NCBI RefSeq assembly: GCF_020400655.1
Contig: NZ_JAINRC010000004.1
Coordinates: 248,001-312,000 of the forward strand
DNA from: Streptomyces spinosus
Lineage (GTDB): Bacteria; Actinomycetota; Actinomycetes; Streptomycetales; Streptomycetaceae
DNA: 64,000 nucleotides
Direction: 5' to 3'
Positions 32,657-45,482 of the stretch are shown here, piece after piece (positions within the stretch are counted from its first letter, which is position 1; every line of letters begins with the position of its first letter). The notes under the pieces were generated by a model, which did no database searches, had not been told where the DNA came from, and saw only the letters and a list, made by a program, of their open reading frames with translations. A program made the translations under genes and the position numbers.

Positions 32657-33538
32657 GTGGCGAACGGCGGTCCGGTCCAGCACGGCTACCCGCACCTGGA
32701 GACGGTGCGGGCCGCCATCACCGCGCTGTACCGGCGCCTGTCCCGCGACACCATCGAGACGTTCTCGGCCAGTGTGGCCCCGGCCGACGTGGCCTTCTGC
32801 GACACCGACGACCTGCATCTGGGCGCGCAGCGCGTGGCGCGGGAGATCGTGCGGCACTTCCGGCTGCCGGACGCGCGGCTGATCGTCGGCTTCCGGGAGA
32901 TGACGCACGCGGCGAACGTCGAACTCGCGGCGGGTCCCGAGTACTTCGTCGAGCTGAACGACCGGTTCCGTACCCACCGCAGGGACATCGGTGCCGCGCT
33001 CGCCCACGAGGTGGCGCACGTGTACCTGCACCGCCTCGGTCTCGCCTTCCCCGGCACGGCGGAGAACGAGATCCTCACGGACACGGCGACGGCCTATCTG
33101 GGCGCGGGCTGGCTGCTGCTGGACGCCTACCGGGAGGACGGGGTCTCGTCGCAGAAACTCGGTTATCTCACCCCGGAGGAGTTCGGTTACGTCCTGGCCA
33201 AGCGGGCCCTGCTGTTCCAGGAGGACCCCTCGGTGTGGTTCACCAGTCCGCAGGCCTACACCGCCTACGTCAAGGGGATGGCCCGGGCCCGCCAGGACGA
33301 GCAGCAGCCGCCGCTGACGGGGGCCGGGTGGGCGGGCCGCCGCCGTTACGCCCACGACCGCCGGCACGCCTCCGGCGCCCCGCCGGCCGCCCCGTACGCC
33401 TTCACTCCCGACAGCGGCGGCCGTCTCGGGGTGACCTTCCCGTGCCCGACCTGCCACCAGCGGATCAGGGTTCCGGTGCGGGGGCGGGTACGGGCGCGGT
33501 GCGGGTTGTGCCGGACGGTGCTGGAGTGCGACACGTAG
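32657..33538 (+). CDS. zincin-like putative metalloprotease with C-terminal zinc ribbon
   Basis: This is a 293-residue protein that I cannot assign to a named family. A predicted gluzincin/zincin motif HEVAHVYLH lies near residues 117-125. A downstream acidic residue in ENEILTDTATAYLGAGW could be the third ligand. No signal peptide is present, so it acts inside the cell. The C-terminal 40 residues carry CPTC and CGLC pairs (near 264 and 281), which form a likely zinc ribbon for nucleic-acid or protein binding. The layout resembles IrrE/ImmA-like metalloproteases only in the HExxH motif. GTG 32657 has GGGGG seven bases upstream. Confidence 0.75.
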   Translation: MANGGPVQHGYPHLETVRAAITALYRRLSRDTIETFSASVAPADVAFCDTDDLHLGAQRVAREIVRHFRLPDARLIVGFREMTHAANVELAAGPEYFVELNDRFRTHRRDIGAALAHEVAHVYLHRLGLAFPGTAENEILTDTATAYLGAGWLLLDAYREDGVSSQKLGYLTPEEFGYVLAKRALLFQEDPSVWFTSPQAYTAYVKGMARARQDEQQPPLTGAGWAGRRRYAHDRRHASGAPPAAPYAFTPDSGGRLGVTFPCPTCHQRIRVPVRGRVRARCGLCRTVLECDT

Positions 33539-33597
33539 CCGCCGCCGAGCGTGTGACGAAGGGGGGTACAGGGTCCCGTCCCGGCCGGGGCGCGGTG

Positions 33598-35037
33598 TCA
33601 GCCCTCGTGCTCCGGCACCGCCCGCCGCGGGAGCGCCGCGCACAGCGCCCCGCACACCACGAACGCCCCCACGACCCACGGCATCGCGCCGGTGAGCGCA
33701 CCGCGGAGCCCTTCCCCCGCGGCCCCGAAGAACACCGTGCCGATCACGGCCGCCCCCAGCGCGCCCCCGAACTGCTGAGCGGTGGAGAAGATCCCGGACG
33801 CTCCCCCGGCCAGTTCCCCCGGCACGGCCGACAGCACCACGTTCACCAGCGGCACCACCAGGAAACCCACTCCGGCGCCGGCGAGCAGCAGTCCCGGGAC
33901 CAGTGGCCACGCGCCCGCGTGCACCGCCGGCGCGTCGTCGATCGCGGCCCACACCCAGCCGAACCCGCCGGCCATCAGCAGCGCCCCGGCGCCGAGCACC
34001 AGCCGCCCGTACTTCACGGCCAGCCCGTCCGCGACGGGCGCGGTCAGGAACCCGCCGGCCGAGAAGGCGACGGTGACCACCCCGGCCTGGAGCGGGGTGT
34101 AGCCCTCGCCGCCCTGCAGCCAGACCGCGAAGACCAGGAAGAAGCCCTGCATGCCGAGGGAGAAGAGCAGCTGGACGAGCACGCCCACCGAGAACGCGGG
34201 GAGCGCGAACGCGCGCGCGGGCAGCAGGGGTACCGTGCCCGGCCGGTGCCGCCGGGCCTCGTACACGCCGAGACCGGCCACGGTCACCGCGCCCGCCGCG
34301 AGGCAGAGCCAGCCCCACAGCGGCCAGCCGTCCTCCCGGCCCTGCACCAGCGGCAGCACGATGGCGACCAGTCCGCAGGCCAGCACCACACTGCCGAGGG
34401 CGTCCGGCCGGCCCGCCGACCGTTCACGCGTGGCCGGCACCAGGATCAGCCCGCCCACGCAGGTCGCCACCGCGACCGGGACGTTGACCAGGAACACCGA
34501 GCGCCAGCCCCAGCCGAACAGATCGGCGTCGGTGAGCACTCCGCCGAGCAGCAGCCCGACCGCCGAGGCGAAGCCGGCGACGGCGCCGTACATCCCGAAG
34601 GCGGCCCCGCGCTCCTTGCCGTGGAACAGGGTGCGGAACGAGCCGATCACCTGTGGCACGAGCACGGCGGCCAGGACGCCCTGGACCGCCCGGGCGGCGA
34701 TGAGCTGTCCCGGTGACTGGGCGATGCCGCAGGCCAGGCTGGCCAGCCCGAAGCCCGCCGTTCCGGCGAGGAAGAGGGGGCGGCGGCCGACGCGGTCGCC
34801 GAGGTGGCCGGAGACGATCAGGGCGGCGGCGAAGCCCAGCAGGTAGGCGGAGACGACCCATTGCAGGTCGCTCGCGGAGGCGTGCAGGTCGCGGCTGATG
34901 GACGGGACGGCGACGTTGACGATCGTGCCGTCCAGCAGGTCCATCAGGGCCGCGATCATCATCACGACGGCGGCGGCCCAGCGGCGGGGATGGGGTTGCG
35001 TCGTGGCCGGCGGGTGTGCGGTGGCGGTCGTGGACAT
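33598..35037 (-). CDS. DHA2-family MFS drug efflux transporter
   Basis: This is a 479-residue integral membrane antiporter of the 14-helix DHA2 (EmrB/QacA) type. Helix 1 carries the LMDLLDGTIVNVAVPSI motif D1. GHLGDRVGRRPLF is the loop 2-3 motif A, and helix 5 has the GPLLGG-like segment GLLLGGVLTD. The substrate is unknown. It is divergent from a MarR repressor gene, with two matching palindromes between them, so it is probably induced by the compound it exports. The ATG at 35037 has GAGGGGG upstream. Confidence 0.93.
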   Translation of the reverse strand: MSTTATAHPPATTQPHPRRWAAAVVMMIAALMDLLDGTIVNVAVPSISRDLHASASDLQWVVSAYLLGFAAALIVSGHLGDRVGRRPLFLAGTAGFGLASLACGIAQSPGQLIAARAVQGVLAAVLVPQVIGSFRTLFHGKERGAAFGMYGAVAGFASAVGLLLGGVLTDADLFGWGWRSVFLVNVPVAVATCVGGLILVPATRERSAGRPDALGSVVLACGLVAIVLPLVQGREDGWPLWGWLCLAAGAVTVAGLGVYEARRHRPGTVPLLPARAFALPAFSVGVLVQLLFSLGMQGFFLVFAVWLQGGEGYTPLQAGVVTVAFSAGGFLTAPVADGLAVKYGRLVLGAGALLMAGGFGWVWAAIDDAPAVHAGAWPLVPGLLLAGAGVGFLVVPLVNVVLSAVPGELAGGASGIFSTAQQFGGALGAAVIGTVFFGAAGEGLRGALTGAMPWVVGAFVVCGALCAALPRRAVPEHEG

Positions 35038-35059
35038 GGGTGGCCCCCTCGCTCGATTT

Positions 35060-35081
35060 ATTTCGTTCGACCGAACGAAAT
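35060..35081. promoter_or_regulatory. MarR operator 1
   Basis: ATTTCGTTCG-AC-CGAACGAAAT is a perfect 10+10 inverted repeat. It lies 23 bases upstream of the efflux gene start, probably over its promoter. Its core GTTCGnCCGAACGAA recurs in operator 2, with centres 51 bases apart. Confidence 0.85.
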
Positions 35082-35114
35082 AGTTCCACCGACACGTCCG
35101 CTCCGCAAGTACTT

Positions 35115-35132
35115 AGTTCGCCCGAACGAACT
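35115..35132. promoter_or_regulatory. MarR operator 2
   Basis: AGTTCGCCCGAACGAACT repeats the core of operator 1 (GTTCGnCCGAACGAA). It overlaps the predicted -35 region of the marR gene, whose -10 is at 35139-35144, so it should mediate autorepression. Confidence 0.8.
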
Positions 35133-35138
35133 TTTTGC

Positions 35139-35144
35139 TAGCCT
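35139..35144 (+). promoter_or_regulatory. -10 box of a leaderless marR transcript
   Basis: TAGCCT fits TAnnnT and ends six bases before the ATG at 35151. The sequence between contains no ribosome site. Transcription is predicted to start at the initiation codon. Confidence 0.65.
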
Positions 35145-35150
35145 GAGTCC

Positions 35151-35630
35151 ATGACCGAGGGAGACGACAAGCGGGACCGGAAGCGGGACGAGACGCTCCG
35201 GCGGCTGATGGAGGTGGGCCGCGTCCACAGCGGCGTCACCGTGATGTTCCATTCGGCGGTCGCGGCGAAGCAGGGCCTGAACGCCACGGAGGAGAAGACC
35301 CTCGACCTGCTGGAGCGGCACGGCCCGCTCACCGCGAAGGACCTGGCCCGGCTGACCGGCCTCGCCCCCGCCTCCGTCACCGGCCTCGTCGACCGCCTGG
35401 AGAGCAAGGGGTTCGCCCGGCGGGTCGCCCACCCGACGGACAAGCGCCGGGTGCTGGTCGAACTGGACCAGGAGAAGATCGGCGAACTCGCCGTCTTCTT
35501 CGAGGACTGGGCGCGCGACATCGTGGCGGCGTGCGAGGAGTTCAGCACCGGGGAACTGGAGACGGTGGTGCGCTTCCTGACGGTGATGGCGGAGCGGCAG
35601 CGGGAGGCGGCAGCGCGGCTCGGCTCCTGA
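35151..35630 (+). CDS. MarR-family transcriptional regulator
   Basis: This is a 159-residue winged-helix repressor. The DNA-binding segment is GPLTAKDLARLTGLAPASVTGLVDRLESKGFARRVAHPTDKRRVLVEL (about 63-110), with the typical MarR wing (DKRRV). Terminal helices form the dimer interface. It is transcribed divergently from the efflux pump, and the 113-bp intergenic region contains two copies of a palindromic site. The simplest reading is an autoregulated local repressor of the pump, released by a ligand. The start has no ribosome site and is probably leaderless. Confidence 0.93.
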   Translation: MTEGDDKRDRKRDETLRRLMEVGRVHSGVTVMFHSAVAAKQGLNATEEKTLDLLERHGPLTAKDLARLTGLAPASVTGLVDRLESKGFARRVAHPTDKRRVLVELDQEKIGELAVFFEDWARDIVAACEEFSTGELETVVRFLTVMAERQREAAARLGS

Positions 35631-35718
35631 GCCGCCACCCGGGCCGGCCCGGCGGACACCGCACCACTCGGCCGCGCTTGCCGTGCGCCCGGCGGGAGGA
35701 AAGCGCGGAACCTACGCC

Positions 35719-36450
35719 CTACACCCCGTCGGGCCGTACGACGCCCGTCGCGCGTGCGGCCGCCAGCCACCTCGGGAACTCGCCGACGAGACGGTCGTAC
35801 AGTTCGGCGTCGGAGACCCGGCGCGGGTCCTGGCCCGCGTGGAAGAAGCCGGCGTTGTCCACGATCCGTTTGCCGGGCACCGCCAGTTCGTCCAGCTTGC
35901 GCAGGAAGTCGAACTGCCGGCTGTCCGGGTCGCCGAACCCGACGAACTGCCAGAACAGCGGGAGCCGCGCGGCCTTGCAGAGGTAGCGTTCGGCGGCGGG
36001 CCTGCTGATCGGGCCGCCGTCGGTCTGGAAGACGACGAGGGCGGGGGCGGTGGCGCCGCTGTCCAGGTAGTGGTCGATGACGGCGTCCATCGCCAGGTGG
36101 TAGCTGGTCTTGCCCATGTGGCCGAGCCCGGCCACGATCCGCTCGATCCGGCCCCCGTGTCCGGAGAGGGTGATGTCGGTGACCGCGTCGACGTCCGTGG
36201 AGAAGAACACGACGGGCACGCGGCCGTCGTCGTCCAGCTGCGCGGACAGGCCCAGCACCCGGTCGGCGAGCGCCTGCACGCTGCCGTCCTGGTAGTACGG
36301 CCGCATCGAGCCCGAGTGGTCGACGACGAGGTAGACGGCGGCCCGCAGCCCGTCCAGGCCGTGCTTGCGCAGCGACACCCCCGCCGACCGGTAGGCGCCG
36401 ACCAGCGCGGGCGCGGTCTCCTCCACCTTGCGCAGACTGATCGCGGCCAT
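35719..36450 (-). CDS. von Willebrand factor A domain protein
   Basis: This is a 243-residue cytoplasmic vWA protein, close to the stand-alone type linked with TerD/TerY proteins. The metal-ion-dependent adhesion site is complete: DHSGSM (D-x-S-x-S) near residue 45, the Thr in GHMGKTSYHLAMDAV near 115, and the Asp in VFQTDGG near 144. The N-terminus AAISLRKVEETAPALVGAYRSAGVSL matches the family. GAGGGGGG lies just before ATG 36450, and the longer frame to 36501 lacks this. The neighbours give no pathway; stress or chaperone-like roles are only known for relatives. Confidence 0.85.
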   Translation of the reverse strand: MAAISLRKVEETAPALVGAYRSAGVSLRKHGLDGLRAAVYLVVDHSGSMRPYYQDGSVQALADRVLGLSAQLDDDGRVPVVFFSTDVDAVTDITLSGHGGRIERIVAGLGHMGKTSYHLAMDAVIDHYLDSGATAPALVVFQTDGGPISRPAAERYLCKAARLPLFWQFVGFGDPDSRQFDFLRKLDELAVPGKRIVDNAGFFHAGQDPRRVSDAELYDRLVGEFPRWLAAARATGVVRPDGV

Positions 36451-36556
36451 GATCCCCCCCTCGGCGGTTCCGGCGCCCGAGCGTACCCGTACGGCGAACA
36501 TGCGACGACGCCTGCCCAGTCGTCCGGTCGGGGACAGGCGGGCAGGCGCCGTTCAT

Positions 36557-36580
36557 GTTCCGTACGCCTTTGTACGGGAC
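36557..36580 (-). terminator. probable terminator of gltBD
   Basis: A 9-bp stem with one G-T wobble (36557-36565 with 36572-36580) encloses a 6-base loop. It lies 35 bases past the gltD stop in the direction of transcription. Confidence 0.5.
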
Positions 36581-36614
36581 GTCTGTGCGGGACCTCAGGT
36601 CCGTTGTGCGCGCG

Positions 36615-38070
36615 TCAGACCGCCAGGGCGCGGTCCGTCGGGCGGATCGGGGCCGGCAGGTCGCTGGCTCCGGTCAGGAAGCGGTCGACTCCGCGGGCGG
36701 CCGAGCGGCCCTCCGCGATCGCCCACACGATGAGGGACTGGCCGCGGCCGGCGTCACCGGCGACGAACACACCCGGCACGTTGGTCTGGAAGTCGGCGTC
36801 GCGGGCGATGTTACCGCGTTCGTCGAGCTCCAGGCCGAACTGCTCCACCAGGCCGTTCTCCCGGTCGGTGCCGGTGAAGCCCATGGCGAGGGTCACCAGC
36901 TGGGCCGGGATCCTGCGCTCGGTGCCCGGCTTCGGGGTGAGCCTGCCGTCGACGAACTCCACCTCGGTGAGGTGCAGCCACTGCACGTTGCCGTCCTCGT
37001 CGCCCTCGAAGTGGGTCGTGGAGACGGAGTAGACCCGCTCGCCGCCCTCCTCGTGCGCGCTGGTGACCTTGTAGAGCATCGGGAAGGTCGGCCAGGGCTG
37101 GTTGGTCGGGTGCCGCTCGTCGCTCGGGCGGGGCATGATCTCCAGCTGGGTGACGGACGCCGCGCCCTGCCGGTGGGCGGTGCCCACGCAGTCCGCGCCG
37201 GTGTCACCGCCGCCGATGACGACGACGTGCTTGCCCTCGGCCGAGACCGGCGGGGTGACGAAGTCGCCCTCTTGCACCTTGTTGGCCAGCGGCAGGTACT
37301 CCATGGCCTGGTAGACGCCCTTGAGCTCGCGGCCGGGCACCGGCAGGTCACGGGCGGTCGTGGCGCCGACGGCCAGGACGACCGCGTCGTACCGCTTCTT
37401 CAGGTCGCGGGCGTTGATGTCGCGGCCGATCTCCACGCCGGTGCGGAAGCGGGTGCCCTCCGCGCGCATCTGCTCGATACGGCGGTTGATGTGCCGCTTC
37501 TCCATCTTGAACTCGGGGATGCCGTACCGCAGGAGGCCCCCGACGCGGTCCGCGCGCTCGTAGACGGCGACCGTGTGGCCGGCCCGGGTCAGCTGCTGGG
37601 CGGCGGCGAGGCCCGCCGGGCCGGAGCCGATGACCGCGACCGTCTTGCCGGACAGGCGCTCGGGGATCTGCGGGGCGACGTCCCCGGTCTCCCACGCCTT
37701 GTCGATGATCGAGACCTCGACGTTCTTGATGGTGACCGGCGGCTGGTTGATGCCCAGCACGCACGCCGACTCGCAGGGCGCCGGGCACAGGCGACCGGTG
37801 AACTCCGGGAAGTTGTTGGTCGCGTGCAGCCGCTCCTGGGCGGCGGCCCAGTCCTCACGGTAGGCGTAGTCGTTCCACTCGGGGATCAGGTTCCCCAGCG
37901 GACAGCCGTTGTGGCAGAAGGGGATGCCGCAGTCCATGCAGCGGCTGGCCTGCTTGCTGATGATCGGCAGCAGGGAGCCGGGGACGTAGACCTCGTTCCA
38001 GTCCTTCTTGCGCTCTTCGACGGGACGGGTCCTGGCGACCTCACGGCCGTGGTTCAAGAAGCCCTTCGGG

Positions 38071-38078
<8 letters not shown>
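36615..38078 (-). CDS. gltD: glutamate synthase, small (beta) subunit
   Basis: This is a 487-residue NADPH-oxidising subunit that passes electrons to GltB. The N-terminal Cys clusters ([17 protein letters not shown] near 48, [12 protein letters not shown] near 104) bind two [4Fe-4S] centres. The FAD site is [15 protein letters not shown] near 153 and the NADPH site is [16 protein letters not shown] near 293. The family end segment [15 protein letters not shown] is present. The ATG overlaps the gltB stop by eight bases. It works with GltB to make two glutamates from glutamine and 2-oxoglutarate. Confidence 0.97.
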
Positions 38079-42669
<4,591 letters not shown>

Positions 42670-42755
42670 CGGCTCTCCCGTCGTCGTCATGTGGCATGTG
42701 GCAGGTGCCGAGGGACGACGTTGGCCCTCTGCGTGAGATCTTCGATGAGATCAAA

Positions 42756-42771
42756 ATTTCGTGCAGGTTAC
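42756..42771 (-). promoter_or_regulatory. candidate GlnR binding site upstream of gltB
   Basis: On the coding strand GTAAC-CTGCAC-GAAAT matches the Streptomyces GlnR pattern gTnAc-n6-GaAAc at nine of ten defined positions. It overlaps TAACCT, a possible -10 of TAnnnT form, about 90 bases upstream of the gltB start. The matching second a/b pair is not evident. Confidence 0.45.
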
Positions 42772-42840
42772 ATGATGGAGCGGTTCTCGGGAACCGGAAA
42801 CACCGTTCCAGCATGCGGACGCCGCGGTCGCGGCCGGGGT

Positions 42841-42940
42841 GCCGCGCGGACGCGGCGGGTGCCGTGCGGTGGCGGCACTGTGCCGTGCCGGGACGGCGAT
42901 GCCGTGCGGTGGCGCCGGGGGCCGCGCGGTGGCGGCCGAC
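42841..42940. repeat. degenerate 20-nt tandem repeat
   Basis: Five 20-base units start at 42841, 42861, 42881, 42901 and 42921. The second, fourth and fifth share GCCG(T/C)GCGGTGGCG. It sits between gltB and the VIT-family gene in a 478-bp gap (42670-43147) that otherwise holds only the gltB leader and promoter. There the hairpin GGTTC-TCGG-GAACC at 42782-42795 is also visible. No gene is seen. Confidence 0.65.
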
Positions 42941-43147
42941 GGGTACGGGGGGACCGTCGCGGACACGATCGGTCGGATCGGTGTCCGGCGGCCCGAAGGG
43001 GGTCCGGGGAGAGCGTCGTCGCCCGCCCCGCGGGGGTGCGGCAGGCGTCATTGCCCACAGCGCTTACGGCTCATGCCCGGTGGTCATGCGCTCGAAACCA
43101 GCGAGTAACGGGTACGTATGCGGCCCATCGCATAGGTACCGGTCGAG

Positions 43148-43879
43148 CTATCCTACGGCCGTTCCGAACAGAGTGCCCAGGGCGTACGTCACACCGGCCG
43201 CCGCGCCACCGAGCGCGAGCTGCCGCAGACCGCTGAACCACCAGCTGCGCGCGGTCACCTTGGCCACGACGGCACCGCACCCGAACAGACCGGCGAGGGC
43301 CAGCAGGACGGCGGGCCACAGCGCGGTCGCACCGAGCAGGTACGGCAGCAGGGGCAGCAGGGCGCCGAGCGCGAACGAGCCGAAGGACGAGACGGCGGCG
43401 ACCAGCGGCGAGGGCAGGTCCCCGGGGTCGATGCCCAGCTCCTCGCGGGCGTGGATCTCCAGCGCCTGCTCGGGGTCCGCGGAGAGCTGCCGGGCAACCT
43501 GCCGGGCCAGCCCCGGCTCGACCCCGCGGGCCACGTACAGCGCGGCCAGCTCGTCCTCCTCGTCCTGCGGATGCCGGCGCAGCTCGCGGCGCTCGACGTC
43601 GAGTTCCGCCTCGACGAGTTCCCGCTGGGAGGCCACGGAGGTGTACTCGCCGGCCGCCATGGAGAAGGCACCGGCCGCGAGGCCCGCGAGACCGGTGATG
43701 ATGATGGTGTGCTGGCTCACGGACCCGCCGGCCACGCCGGTCATCAGGGCCAGGTTGGAGACGAGACCGTCCATGGCGCCGAAGACGGCGGGACGCAGCC
43801 ATCCGCCGTTCACGTCGCGGTGCGTGTGGTTGTCACGGTGCGCCTCGTGCAGCGCGGCCTCGGTTTCGAGAATGGCCAT
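43148..43879 (-). CDS. VIT1/CCC1-family iron/manganese transporter
   Basis: This is a 243-residue membrane protein of the vacuolar-iron-transporter family, which moves Fe(II) or Mn(II) out of the cytoplasm. LRPAVFGAMDGLVSNLALMTGVAGG near residue 28 is the family helix-1 signature. The helix-2/3 region AAGAFSMAAGEYTSVASQREL with its conserved acidic cytoplasmic metal-binding helices (EAELDVERRELRRHPQDEEDEL) follows. Five hydrophobic helices are visible. GGGGG lies six bases before the ATG. An iron-box-like palindrome sits 15-40 bases upstream, which would make biological sense for an iron detoxification gene. Confidence 0.9.
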   Translation of the reverse strand: MAILETEAALHEAHRDNHTHRDVNGGWLRPAVFGAMDGLVSNLALMTGVAGGSVSQHTIIITGLAGLAAGAFSMAAGEYTSVASQRELVEAELDVERRELRRHPQDEEDELAALYVARGVEPGLARQVARQLSADPEQALEIHAREELGIDPGDLPSPLVAAVSSFGSFALGALLPLLPYLLGATALWPAVLLALAGLFGCGAVVAKVTARSWWFSGLRQLALGGAAAGVTYALGTLFGTAVG

Positions 43880-43893
43880 CCGGGACCCCCAGG

Positions 43894-43918
43894 GAAGCTA
43901 AGCCAAAGCTAACTTTGG
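43894..43918 (-). promoter_or_regulatory. iron-box-like (IdeR/DmdR) site upstream of the VIT gene
   Basis: Read toward the VIT gene, TTAGCTTTGGCTTAGCTTC (43912-43894) matches 13 of 19 positions of the IdeR/DmdR box TTAGGTTAGGCTAACCTAA. AAGCTAA is repeated at 43895 and 43906, one helical turn apart. CCAAAG-CTAA-CTTTGG (43903-43918) is a perfect inverted repeat. The rest of the divergent gap to 44141 is lower in GC and should hold the promoter of the rightward seven-gene operon. Confidence 0.45.
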
Positions 43919-44141
43919 ACGAGTTCTACATTTCGACAACACAGAACTTACGCTTTTCATTTCGCCCGCGCCAGCAAGGAAAGGCTGGGCTAACCTGCGA
44001 CTTCTCCCATGAGCGCTCAGATGTGCGATTGTCATCTCAGATGCTGACCGGGTGACAGAGCCCCGACCCCGGCTCAGACGGCCGCCTCCCGTGGGACACA
44101 TCCGCAGAGGGTCCCGTGGGACCCGCCGAAGGAGGCCGCCC

Positions 44142-45482
44142 ATGGCATCGATCGCCCGCACTCCCCCGGCCCCGGCGCCCGGCGACGCCGCCGGACTGCG
44201 CGAGCGGGCCCGCGGCGCGCTGCTGGGCCTGGCCGTCGGCGACGCGCTGGGCGCACCGGCGGAGAACCTCAAGCCCTCCGAGATCCGCGCCCGCTGGGGC
44301 CGGATCACCGGATACGTGAGCGAGCAGCCGTACGGCACGGACGACACCGAGTACGCGATCTTCTCCGGTCTGCTGCTGGCCCGGCACGGCTCGGCGCTCA
44401 CCCCGGAGCACGTCGAGGCGGCCTGGCACGAGTGGATCGCCGACCGGGCGGAGGGTCCCTTCCGCGGCGCGGGCTTCAGCGAGCGCGGCACCCTGGAGAA
44501 CCTCCGCCGCGGCCTCGCCGCCCCCATCTCGGCCCAGCACCGGCACGCCTGGAGCGACGGGCTGGCGATGCGGGCGGCGCCCTTCGGGGTCTTCGCCGCC
44601 GGGCGTCCCGCCGAGGCGGCCCGGCTGGCGGCCGTCGACGGCTCCGTCAGCCACGAGGGAGAGGGCATCTACGGTGGCCAGGCGGTCGCGGCGGGCGTGG
44701 CCGCGGCGATGACCGGCGCGGCGGCCCCCGTGGTGATCGCCGCGGCCCTCGCGGTGATCCCGGACGACTCCTGGACGGCCCGCTCCCTGCGGCGCGCGGT
44801 GTCGGTGGCGCACCGCGGCGAACGCGCGGTGCGCTCCGCGGTCGTCATCGGCGGCTATCCCTGGACCGACCTGGCCCCGGAAGCGGTCGCCCTCGCCTTC
44901 GGCGCGTACGCGGCTGCCGACGGCGACTTCCGGGAGGCGGTCCTGACGGCCGTCAACATGGGCCGCGACGCGGACACGACGGCGGCCGTGGCGGGCGCCC
45001 TCTCCGGCGCCACCCAGGGCCTCGCGGCGATCCCGCCGCACTGGTCGTCCGCGATCGGCCCGGCCCGGGGCCGCTGCCTGCCGTCCATCGCCGGCCACCA
45101 CGTGCTGGACGTCGCGGACCTCCTGCTGACGGCGGCGGAAACGGGCACGGCGGGGACCGAAACCGGCACGGCGGGGGCGGCAGCCGGGGTGGCGGGGAGA
45201 CGGGAGGTGATCCCGGCGGCCGTGGCGGCGCCCTTGGCCGCGGTCCTGCCGGCGGCCGTGGCGCTGGGGGAGCGGGCGGCGGCCGACGCTGTCGTGGAGC
45301 CGGCCGAACTCCTCCCCCTGCCCGACACCGTCCAGCCGGCCGAACTCCTCACACCCCCTCCCCCCGCCCCTCGGCCGACCGAGCCGGATGGCGGGCGGGC
45401 GGGGGACCGGGGGTCCAGTGAGCGGAGCCCCCTGGTGGGCACCGGGCGTGCCGGGCAACCGAACGGGGAGGGACGGCCATGA
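44142..45482 (+). CDS. ADP-ribosylglycohydrolase family protein, paralogue 1
   Basis: This is a 446-residue DraG/ARH-type protein, a family that uses two Mg or Mn ions to hydrolyse ADP-ribose or ribosyl bonds. The first metal motif is GLAVGDALGAPAEN near residue 30. The second is GTDDTEYAIF near 66. The C-terminal motif is NMGRDADTTAAVAGAL near 273. All three are intact, so it should be active. After about residue 330 an Ala/Gly/Thr-rich tail of low complexity follows. AAGGAGG lies six bases before the ATG. It is the first of seven genes that overlap or nearly touch. Confidence 0.9.
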   Translation: MASIARTPPAPAPGDAAGLRERARGALLGLAVGDALGAPAENLKPSEIRARWGRITGYVSEQPYGTDDTEYAIFSGLLLARHGSALTPEHVEAAWHEWIADRAEGPFRGAGFSERGTLENLRRGLAAPISAQHRHAWSDGLAMRAAPFGVFAAGRPAEAARLAAVDGSVSHEGEGIYGGQAVAAGVAAAMTGAAAPVVIAAALAVIPDDSWTARSLRRAVSVAHRGERAVRSAVVIGGYPWTDLAPEAVALAFGAYAAADGDFREAVLTAVNMGRDADTTAAVAGALSGATQGLAAIPPHWSSAIGPARGRCLPSIAGHHVLDVADLLLTAAETGTAGTETGTAGAAAGVAGRREVIPAAVAAPLAAVLPAAVALGERAAADAVVEPAELLPLPDTVQPAELLTPPPPAPRPTEPDGGRAGDRGSSERSPLVGTGRAGQPNGEGRP

